From NCBI RefSeq assembly GCF_047601025.1, contig NZ_JASGJZ010000001.1, forward strand, positions 1,550,001 through 1,614,000: 64,000 bases of DNA, written 5' to 3'. Below are positions 33,253 through 40,098 of the stretch, in pieces. The position numbers were made by a program, and so were the translations under genes. This DNA is from Pseudorhodoferax sp047601025 (GTDB taxonomy: Bacteria; Pseudomonadota; Gammaproteobacteria; Burkholderiales; Burkholderiaceae_C). A model generated the notes under the pieces. It was not told the DNA's origin and did not search any database. It worked only from the letters and a program-made list of their open reading frames with translations. Each line of letters opens with the position of its first letter. Positions within the stretch are counted from its first letter, which is position 1.

Positions 33253-34665
33253 CTACTCTACGGCCTTGACCATGTCCTCGACGACCTTCTTGGCGTCGCC
33301 GAAGACCATCATGGTCTTGTCCATGTAGAACAGCTCGTTGTCCAGGCCGGCGTAGCCGGCGGCCATGGAGCGCTTGTTGACGATGACCGTCTTGGCCTTG
33401 TAGGCCTCCAGGATCGGCATGCCGTAGATCGGGCTGCCCTTGGTGTGCGCGGCTGGGTTCACCACGTCGTTGGCGCCCAGGATGATGGCCACGTCGGCCT
33501 GGCCGAACTCGCCGTTGATGTCCTCCATCTCGAACACCTGGTCGTAGGGCACCTCGGCCTCGGCCAGCAGCACGTTCATGTGGCCGGGCATGCGGCCGGC
33601 CACCGGGTGGATCGCGTACTTCACGGTCACGCCCTTGTCGGTCAGCTTCTGCGCCAGCTCCTTGACGGCGTGCTGCGCGCGCGCCACGGCCAGGCCGTAG
33701 CCGGGCACGATGACCACCGTCTCGGCGTTGCCCAGCACGAAGGCCGCGTCGTCGGCGCTGCCGCTCTTGACGCTGCGCTGCTCGGTGCTGCCGGTGGCCG
33801 TGGCCGCATCGCCGCCGAAGCCGCCCAGGATCACGTTGAAGAACGAGCGGTTCATCGCCTTACACATGATGTACGAGAGGATCGCGCCCGAGCTGCCGAC
33901 CAGGCTGCCGGCGATGATCAGCATGCTGTTGTTCAGGCTGAAGCCGATGCCCGCCGCGGCCCAGCCGGAGTAGCTGTTCAGCATGGACACCACCACCGGC
34001 ATGTCGGCCCCGCCGATCGGGATGATCAGCAGCACCCCGAGCGCCAGGCCCAGCAGGATCACCAGCACGATGTCCATCCAGCTCTGGCTGTGCCAGAAGC
34101 CGACGATGAAGAACAGCGACGCCAGGCCCAGCACCGCGTTCAGCGCATGCTGGCCCTTGAACTGGACCGGCTTGCCCTGGAACAGGCGGAACTTGTACTT
34201 GCCGCTGAGCTTGCCGAAGGCGATGACCGAGCCGGTGAAGGTGATCGCGCCGATGAAGGCGCCCAGCGCCAGCTCCACGCGGTTGCCGCCCGGGATCGGC
34301 CCGCCGTGCGCGGCGATCTGGAAGGCCCAGGGCTCGGCCACGGCCGCGACCGCGATGAACACCGCCGCCAGGCCGATCATGCTGTGCATGAAGGCGACCA
34401 GCTCGGGCATCTTGGTCATCTCCACGCGCTGGGCCATGATGGTGCCGGCCGTGCCGCCGATCAGCAGGCCCAGCAGCACCCAGCCCAGGCCGAGCGCCGA
34501 GCTGGCCAGCTGGACGATCAGCGCGGCCGTGGTCACCACGGCGATGGCCATGCCGACCATGCCGAAGACGTTGCCGCGGATCGAGGTGGTGGGATGGGAC
34601 AGGCCCTTCAGGGCCTGGATGAAGCAGACGCTGGCAACCAGGTACAGCAGCGTGACGAGGTTCAT
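33253..34665 (-). CDS. pntB: NAD(P) transhydrogenase subunit beta
   Basis: 470 residues from the ATG at 34665. The N-terminal half has about nine membrane spans of the proton channel (MNLVTLLYLVASVCFIQALKGLSH). The C-terminal NADP-binding domain III has VIVPGYGLAVARAQHAVKEL and NDVVNPAAHTKGSPIYGMPIL. It transfers hydride between NADH and NADP coupled to proton flow. Starts 2 bases after the pntAb stop; upstream codons in the same frame belong to shadow sequence. Confidence 0.95.
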   Translation of the reverse strand: MNLVTLLYLVASVCFIQALKGLSHPTTSIRGNVFGMVGMAIAVVTTAALIVQLASSALGLGWVLLGLLIGGTAGTIMAQRVEMTKMPELVAFMHSMIGLAAVFIAVAAVAEPWAFQIAAHGGPIPGGNRVELALGAFIGAITFTGSVIAFGKLSGKYKFRLFQGKPVQFKGQHALNAVLGLASLFFIVGFWHSQSWMDIVLVILLGLALGVLLIIPIGGADMPVVVSMLNSYSGWAAAGIGFSLNNSMLIIAGSLVGSSGAILSYIMCKAMNRSFFNVILGGFGGDAATATGSTEQRSVKSGSADDAAFVLGNAETVVIVPGYGLAVARAQHAVKELAQKLTDKGVTVKYAIHPVAGRMPGHMNVLLAEAEVPYDQVFEMEDINGEFGQADVAIILGANDVVNPAAHTKGSPIYGMPILEAYKAKTVIVNKRSMAAGYAGLDNELFYMDKTMMVFGDAKKVVEDMVKAVE

Positions 34666-34667
34666 GC

Positions 34668-34976
34668 TCACTTGGAACCTCCCTTGCGTTCCTTCTTCTT
34701 GAACATCTCCAGCATGCGCCGGGTGACCAGGAAGCCGCCGAACACGTTGACCGCGGCCAGCGCCACGGCCAGCACGCCCATGGTCTTGCCGAGCGCGCCC
34801 TCGGTCAGCGCCGCGGCCAGCATGGCGCCGACGATGACGATGGCCGAGACCGCGTTGGTCACGGCCATCAGCGGCGTGTGCAGCGCCGGCGTGACGGTCC
34901 ACACCACGTGGTAGCCCACGTAGATGGCCAGCACGAAGATGATCAGGTTGGTGATGGTCGGAGACACGAGTTCCAT
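34668..34976 (-). CDS. pntAb: NAD(P) transhydrogenase subunit alpha, membrane part
   Basis: 102 residues with three or four membrane spans (NLIIFVLAIYVGYHVVWTVTPALHTPLMAVTNAVSAIVIVGAM ...), the domain II portion of the alpha chain encoded separately, as in many alpha- and beta-proteobacteria. The basic C-terminus is KKKERKGGSK. Two bases separate it from both neighbours, so the three genes are one translationally coupled operon. Confidence 0.94.
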   Translation of the reverse strand: MELVSPTITNLIIFVLAIYVGYHVVWTVTPALHTPLMAVTNAVSAIVIVGAMLAAALTEGALGKTMGVLAVALAAVNVFGGFLVTRRMLEMFKKKERKGGSK

Positions 34977-34978
34977 GG

Positions 34979-36112
34979 TCAGGCCCTCTTCACTTCGTTG
35001 TTCTGGGTCATCAGGCAGGCCACCACGATGTCGTCGTCCATCGGCACCTGCACGGCGCTGGCGTCCTTGGGCAGCACGAGCTTGAGGAAGTCCAGCACGT
35101 TGCGCGCGTACAGCGCGGAGGAGTCCGCCGCCACCAGGGCCGGCAGGTTGGTCTCGCCGATCAGGGTCACGCCGTGCCGCACGACGGTCTTGTCGGCCTC
35201 GCTGAGCGGGCAGTTGCCACCCACGCCACCGGGGCCCTTGCCGGCCGCGATGTCGACGATGACCGAGCCGGGCTTCATGGCCTGCACCATCTCCTCGGTG
35301 ATCAGCGTCGGCGCGGCGCGGCCGGGGATCAGCGCGGTGGAGATGACCACGTCGGCCTGCGCCACGCGCTTGGCGACCTCGGCCTTCTGGCGGTCCAGCC
35401 AGCTCTGCGGCATGGGCCGGGCGTAGCCGCCCACGCCTTCGGCGGCTTCCTTCTCCTCGGCGGTCTCGTAGGGCACGTCGATGAACTTGGCACCCAGCGA
35501 CTCGACCTGCTCCTTCACGGACGGACGCACGTCGGAGGCCTCGATCACCGCGCCCAGGCGCTTGGCCGTGGCGATGGCCTGCAGGCCGGCCACGCCCACG
35601 CCCAGGATCACGACGCGCGCGGCCTTGATGGTGCCGGCGGCCGTCATCAGCATCGGGAACAGGCGCTGGTAGGCGTTGGCGGCCATCATCACGGCCTTGT
35701 AGCCGGCGATGTTGGCCTGGCTGGACAGCACGTCCATGCTCTGCGCGCGCGTGGTGCGCGGCGCGGCCTCCAGCGCGAAGCTGGTCAGGCCCGCGGCGGC
35801 CAGGCGCTGCAGGTTCTCCTGGTCGAAGGGGTTCAGCATGCCGACCACGGTGGCACCGCTCTTCATCATCGGCAGTTCTGCGGCCGAAGGGCTGCGCACC
35901 TTCAGCACCAGGTCGCAGCCGAAGGCGGCGGCGGCATCGCAGATCTCGGCACCGGCAGCCTGGTAGGCCGCATCGGTGGCCGCGGCGGCCACGCCCGCCC
36001 CACTCTGCACGCGCACTGCGTGGCCTTGTGCCACGAGCTTCTTCGTCGTTTCGGGGGTCACAGCCACCCGCGTTTCGCCTGCCGATGTTTCGGCGGGCAC
36101 ACCGATCTGCAT
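34979..36112 (-). CDS. pntAa: NAD(P) transhydrogenase subunit alpha, soluble NAD-binding part
   Basis: 377 residues from the ATG at 36112 (MQIGVPAETSAGETRVAVTPETTKKL), preceded by AAGGAG. Domain I has the alanine dehydrogenase/transhydrogenase fold, with NAD site VVILGVGVAGLQAIATAKRLGAVIEASDVRP and the mobile-loop region. No membrane spans, consistent with a split alpha chain. First gene of pntAa-Ab-B. Confidence 0.95.
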   Translation of the reverse strand: MQIGVPAETSAGETRVAVTPETTKKLVAQGHAVRVQSGAGVAAAATDAAYQAAGAEICDAAAAFGCDLVLKVRSPSAAELPMMKSGATVVGMLNPFDQENLQRLAAAGLTSFALEAAPRTTRAQSMDVLSSQANIAGYKAVMMAANAYQRLFPMLMTAAGTIKAARVVILGVGVAGLQAIATAKRLGAVIEASDVRPSVKEQVESLGAKFIDVPYETAEEKEAAEGVGGYARPMPQSWLDRQKAEVAKRVAQADVVISTALIPGRAAPTLITEEMVQAMKPGSVIVDIAAGKGPGGVGGNCPLSEADKTVVRHGVTLIGETNLPALVAADSSALYARNVLDFLKLVLPKDASAVQVPMDDDIVVACLMTQNNEVKRA

Positions 36113-36248
36113 ACGTGCTCCTTCCCTGTGGGTTGTCTCCAGGCGTCGGAGCTTACCCGAGTTCCCCGCGCGCCCAGAGCAGCATGCGCGCCGCGCCACG
36201 CCATGTGAGCCGCACCGTTCATCCGCCCGCGGGACACGGCCGGCGGGC

Positions 36249-36281
36249 CGTTTCCCGCCACGCCCTGCGCGGCGGGAAACG
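36249..36281. repeat. 11-bp perfect inverted repeat upstream of the diguanylate cyclase
   Basis: Arms CGTTTCCCGCC (36249-36259) and GGCGGGAAACG (36271-36281) flank an 11-base spacer. It lies 34 bases upstream of the cyclase start in the pntAa/cyclase divergent region, with a -10-like GATAAC at 36285-36290. It could be an operator or an RNA hairpin; no T-run follows. Confidence 0.55.
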
Positions 36282-36315
36282 ACGGATAACATCGCGCGCC
36301 CTTCACTGCACGCCC

Positions 36316-37782
36316 ATGGACACCCAGGATCCCGCCGCGCGTTCTTCCGCGAAGTTCGCTCGCACGAGCTATGGGCCACGGGTGATCGGCCTGACCATGG
36401 GCTTCGTGGCGCTGGCCAGCGTGCTGGCCGAGAACGGCGCGCCGTGGTGGTTCTGGGTGGGGCCGGCGCTGCATGCCTTCGTCTGGCCGCACCTGGCCTG
36501 GCAGTACGCGCGCCGCCATGCCACGCCCGTGGCCTGCGAGCTGCGCAACCTGCAGATCGACCATTTCGCCGGAGGCCTGTGGCTGCCGGCCATCGACTTC
36601 AACCTGCTGCCGAGCGCACTGACGGTGTCCATGATGAGCATGGACAGCATGATCGGCGGCGGCGCGCGCCAACTGGGCCGCGGCCTGCTGGCGCAGGCGG
36701 CCGGGGTGCTGGCGGGCCTGCTGGTGTTCGGCCTGCGCTGGCAGCCCGCACCGTCGCTGCAGACGGTGGTCGCCTGCCTGCCGCTGCTGCTGCTGCACCC
36801 GTTCAGCGTGGGACTGGTCACGCACCGATCGCTGCGCAGGCTGCGGCGCCAGCGCGCCGAGCTGGCCTACCAGAACCAGCGCGACGGCCTGTCGGACCTG
36901 TTCAACCGGCACCACTGGGAGCAGAAGGTCAAGACGGAGTTCGCCCGCTTCGCACGCAGCGGGCAGACGGCCTCGCTGGTGCTGATCGACCTGGACCATT
37001 TCAAGCGCATCAACGACGTCTACGGCCACGACATCGGCGACCAGGTCATCCGCCGCTTCGCGAAGCTGCTGCGCTCGTGCCTGCGCGAGGCCGACGTGCC
37101 GGGCCGCTACGGCGGCGAGGAGTTCGGCCTGCTGCTGCCGCAGACCTCGCCGCAAGAGGCCTCGGCGGTCATGGACCGCCTGCGCCGCCAGCTGCACGAG
37201 CAGGCGCTGGTCGACGGCGTGGAGGTCACGGCCAGCTTCGGCGTGGCCGGCCTCAGCCGCGACCTGGAAAACCACGAAGCCTGGATGCGCCTGGCCGACC
37301 AGATGCTCTACCGTGCCAAGCACCGTGGCCGCGACCAGATCAGCATGGCCGGCGACAGCCGGCCTTCGTCGCTGGAGCCGCCGGCCGCGCCGCATGCGCC
37401 GAAGCCGCCGCACTGGCGGCACCAGCGCGGCCCGAAGAGTCTTTCGCGCGTGCTGTCCATGCTGGGCAACGGCAAGTCGGCCATCGCGCTGTTCGATCCG
37501 GCCGACCAGATGGTGCTGGCCAACGCGCTGTTCCTGCAGATCCACGACGTGCAGGCCGACGCCCGCTTCTTCTCCGACATCGTGCGCCACTGCTACGCGC
37601 AGCGCATCGGCCCGTACATCGACACCGACGACATCGAGGCCTGGCTGTCCATGGCCGACACCAAGCGGCGCAGCCGGGCCTATCGCAGCTTCGTGGTCGA
37701 CCTGTGCGACCGCAGCCTGCTGCGCGTCAACGAAACCTCGTTCGAGAACGGCTGGCTGCTCTACGTGGCCACGCCGACCTGA
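36316..37782 (+). CDS. MASE2-GGDEF diguanylate cyclase
   Basis: 488 residues from the ATG at 36316. The N-terminal 160 residues are a multi-span MASE2 sensor region (WPHLAWQYARR; a DgcC/AdrA-like layout). The GGDEF domain holds the active form GGEEF at 266-270 and the inhibitory RxxD site (R257-D260) five residues before it. So it should make c-di-GMP and be product-inhibited. About 130 residues after GGDEF form a further domain, PAS-like by appearance (ALFDPADQMVLANALFLQIHD). Divergent from pntAa; the Nudix gene starts 5 bases after its stop. Confidence 0.92.
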   Translation: MDTQDPAARSSAKFARTSYGPRVIGLTMGFVALASVLAENGAPWWFWVGPALHAFVWPHLAWQYARRHATPVACELRNLQIDHFAGGLWLPAIDFNLLPSALTVSMMSMDSMIGGGARQLGRGLLAQAAGVLAGLLVFGLRWQPAPSLQTVVACLPLLLLHPFSVGLVTHRSLRRLRRQRAELAYQNQRDGLSDLFNRHHWEQKVKTEFARFARSGQTASLVLIDLDHFKRINDVYGHDIGDQVIRRFAKLLRSCLREADVPGRYGGEEFGLLLPQTSPQEASAVMDRLRRQLHEQALVDGVEVTASFGVAGLSRDLENHEAWMRLADQMLYRAKHRGRDQISMAGDSRPSSLEPPAAPHAPKPPHWRHQRGPKSLSRVLSMLGNGKSAIALFDPADQMVLANALFLQIHDVQADARFFSDIVRHCYAQRIGPYIDTDDIEAWLSMADTKRRSRAYRSFVVDLCDRSLLRVNETSFENGWLLYVATPT

Positions 37783-37787
37783 CGGCC

Positions 37788-38276
37788 ATGGATCCGATGG
37801 CGCCGCGCTGGAAGCCCAACGTCACCGTCGCCGCGGTGATTGCACAGGCGGGCCGCTACCTGCTGGTGGAGGAACAGACACCCGACGGCCTGCGGCTGAA
37901 CACGCCGGCCGGCCACCTGGACCCCGGCGAATCGCCGGCGCAGGCCTGCGTGCGCGAGGCGCTGGAGGAGACGGCGCGCCTCTTCCGGCCCGAGGCGCTG
38001 GTGGGCGTGTACCTGTCGCGCCTGCGCCGCCCCGGCACGGGCGAGGACGTGACCTACCTGCGCTTCGCCTTCTGCGGCGACGCCGGCGAGCCGCTGCCGG
38101 GCCGGGCGCTGGACACCGGCATCGTGCGTACGCTGTGGCTCACGCCCGCCGAGGTGCGCGCCAGCGCGGCGCGCCACCGCAGCCCGCTGGTGCTGCGCTG
38201 CCTGGAAGACCATCTGGCGGGCCGCCGCTTCCCGCTGGACCTGGTGTTCACCGACCCGTCCGTGGCCATGCCCTGA
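37788..38276 (+). CDS. Nudix hydrolase (NudJ-like)
   Basis: 162 residues from the ATG at 37788. The Nudix box GHLDPGESPAQACVREALEETARL has the G-x5-E-x7-RE-x2-EE pattern; the Gly after EExG is Ala here. NudJ-type enzymes hydrolyse thiamine pyrophosphate and nucleoside di- or triphosphates. In this group the gene normally stands directly before mnmA, as here (37-base gap). It is likely co-transcribed with the cyclase, 5 bases upstream. Confidence 0.88.
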   Translation: MDPMAPRWKPNVTVAAVIAQAGRYLLVEEQTPDGLRLNTPAGHLDPGESPAQACVREALEETARLFRPEALVGVYLSRLRRPGTGEDVTYLRFAFCGDAGEPLPGRALDTGIVRTLWLTPAEVRASAARHRSPLVLRCLEDHLAGRRFPLDLVFTDPSVAMP

Positions 38277-38301
38277 CGCGGCGGCGCCCATGCCGGATTC
38301 C

Positions 38302-38307
38302 TACAAT
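38302..38307 (+). promoter_or_regulatory. -10 box TACAAT six bases before mnmA
   Basis: TACAAT ends 6 bases before the ATG at 38314, so transcription would start at or next to the start codon (leaderless). No good -35 box is visible at 17 bases. Confidence 0.45.
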
Positions 38308-38313
38308 TCCGGC

Positions 38314-39420
38314 ATGGGCAAGCAGCGTGTCGTGGTGGGTTTGAGCGGCGGGGTCGATTCCTCTGTCAGTGCCTGGCTGCTCAAGCAGCAGGGCTGCGAG
38401 GTCGTCGGCATCTTCATGAAGAACTGGGAAGACGACGACGATGGCGAATACTGCTCGTCCAACGCCGATTTCGTCGATGCGGCCGCGGTGGCCGACGTGA
38501 TCGGCATCGAGATCGAGCACGTGAACTTCGCGGCCGAGTACAAGGACCGCGTGTTCGCCGAGTTCCTGCGCGAGATCCAGGCCGGCCGAACGCCGAACCC
38601 GGATGTGCTGTGCAACGCCGAGATCAAGTTCAAGGCCTTCCTGGACCACGCGATGCGGCTGGGCGCCGAGAAGATCGCGACCGGCCACTATGCGCGCGTG
38701 CGCGAACGCGGCGGGCGCTTCGAGCTGCTGAAGGGGCTGGACCCGTCCAAGGACCAGAGCTACTTCCTGCACCGGCTGACGCAGGCCCAGCTCGCGAAGA
38801 CGCTGTTCCCGGTCGGCGAACTGCACAAGACCGAGGTGCGCCGCATCGCGGCCGAGATCGGGCTGCCGAACGCGAAGAAGAAGGACTCCACCGGCATCTG
38901 CTTCATCGGCGAGCGGCCGTTCCGGGAGTTCCTGAACCGCTACATCGCCCGGGAGCCCGGCCCGATCAAGGACGAACGCGGCCGCGTGCTGGGCCGGCAC
39001 CAGGGCCTGTCGTTCTACACGCTGGGCCAGCGCCAGGGGCTGGGCATCGGCGGCGTCAAGGAAAAAGGCGCGCCGCGCGGCGGCGGCGAGCACGCGCCCT
39101 GGTTCGTCGCGCGCAAGGACATGGCGGCCAACACGCTGTGGGTGGTGCAGGGGCATGACCATCCCTGGCTGCAGTCGCTCGCCCTGGCGGCCGGCGATGC
39201 CAGCTGGACCGCCGGCGCGCCGCCCGCGCCGGGCGCCTACGCCAGCAAGACGCGCTACCGCCAGGCCGATGCGCCGTGCCGGCTGGCACCGGGCGAGGAC
39301 GGCGCGTTCACGCTGTCCTTCGACGCGCCGCAGTGGGCGGTGACGCCGGGGCAATCGGCCGTGCTGTACGACGGCGAGGTGTGCCTGGGCGGCGGCGTGA
39401 TTTCAGGCGCCTCGGCCTGA
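38314..39420 (+). CDS. mnmA: tRNA-specific 2-thiouridylase MnmA
   Basis: 368 residues from the ATG at 38314 (MGKQRVVVGLSGGVDSS). An in-frame ATG at 38290 would add 8 residues but sits upstream of the TACAAT box. PP-loop SGGVDSS, catalytic Cys in NPDVLCNAEIKF, second Cys in DSTGICFIGERPF. Thiolates U34 of tRNA-Lys, -Glu and -Gln. The C-terminal beta-barrel is intact (WAVTPGQSAVLYDGEVCLGGG). Ends 22 bases from the convergent ssb stop. Confidence 0.94.
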   Translation: MGKQRVVVGLSGGVDSSVSAWLLKQQGCEVVGIFMKNWEDDDDGEYCSSNADFVDAAAVADVIGIEIEHVNFAAEYKDRVFAEFLREIQAGRTPNPDVLCNAEIKFKAFLDHAMRLGAEKIATGHYARVRERGGRFELLKGLDPSKDQSYFLHRLTQAQLAKTLFPVGELHKTEVRRIAAEIGLPNAKKKDSTGICFIGERPFREFLNRYIAREPGPIKDERGRVLGRHQGLSFYTLGQRQGLGIGGVKEKGAPRGGGEHAPWFVARKDMAANTLWVVQGHDHPWLQSLALAAGDASWTAGAPPAPGAYASKTRYRQADAPCRLAPGEDGAFTLSFDAPQWAVTPGQSAVLYDGEVCLGGGVISGASA

Positions 39421-39442
39421 AGCGGGCCGAGGCGCGGGAGCG

Positions 39443-39949
39443 TCAGAACGGAATGTCGTCGTCCATGTCGTCGAACCCGCTCGACGCCTTGGGCGCCGGA
39501 GCCGGGGCGGCGCGCGGCGCAGGCGCCGGACGGCTGGGCGGCGCGGCGCGGCGCGGCGCCTCGTAGCCGCCGCCGTCGTCGCCATCGCCCGCGGGCGCAC
39601 CACCGCCGCCGCCCTGGCGGCCGCCCAGCATCTGCATGCGGTCGGCGCGGATTTCCGTCGTGTAGCGGTCCTGGCCGCTCTGGTCCTGCCACTTGCGCGT
39701 GCGCAGGCTGCCTTCCACGTAGACCTGCGAGCCCTTGCGCAGGTACTGCTCGACGATCTCGGCCAGCCGGTCGTTGAACACCACGTTGTGCCACTCGGTC
39801 AGTTCGCGCTGCTCGCCGGACTGCTTGTCGCGCCATTGCTCGGTGGTCGCGATGCGCACATTGGCCACGCGTCCGCCGCTGGGAAAGGTGCGCACTTCCG
39901 GATCGCGGCCCAAATTGCCGACGAGGATGACTTTGTTGACGGATGCCAT
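39443..39949 (-). CDS. ssb: Single-stranded DNA-binding protein
   Basis: 168 residues from the ATG at 39949 (MASVNKVILVGNLGRDPEVR), preceded by AGAGAG. OB-fold of about 110 residues, then a Gly/Pro/Ala-rich flexible linker (GGRQGGGGG, APAPRAAPAPAP) and the conserved acidic tip DDMDDDIPF that recruits partner proteins. Divergent from uvrA, the usual arrangement. I found no SOS (LexA) box in the shared 149-base region. Confidence 0.96.
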   Translation of the reverse strand: MASVNKVILVGNLGRDPEVRTFPSGGRVANVRIATTEQWRDKQSGEQRELTEWHNVVFNDRLAEIVEQYLRKGSQVYVEGSLRTRKWQDQSGQDRYTTEIRADRMQMLGGRQGGGGGAPAGDGDDGGGYEAPRRAAPPSRPAPAPRAAPAPAPKASSGFDDMDDDIPF

Positions 39950-39960
39950 GGGATGCTCTC

Positions 39961-39982
39961 TGCCGATCTGCCGATCTGCCGA
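39961..39982. repeat. Tandem octamer in the ssb-uvrA intergenic region
   Basis: TGCCGATC is repeated at 39961 and 39969, with a third partial copy TGCCGA at 39977. It lies 12 bases upstream of the ssb start codon on the minus strand, so it would be in the ssb leader or promoter. It may be a slippage product or a binding site. Confidence 0.7.
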
Positions 39983-40098
39983 AGGGGAAAAGGGCATCGA
40001 TTGTGCCGCATGGTCCCGCGCCGTCGCCAGTGCGCGTACGGCACGGGACGGGGACGGCCGCTTATCATGGCGGGTTTTCCCGCAGTCGCATCGGCATC

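Noticed and set aside
39950..40098. LexA/SOS box between ssb and uvrA
   Set aside because: No CTG-N10-CAG with the expected AT-rich middle; the CTG triplets there belong to the tandem octamer.
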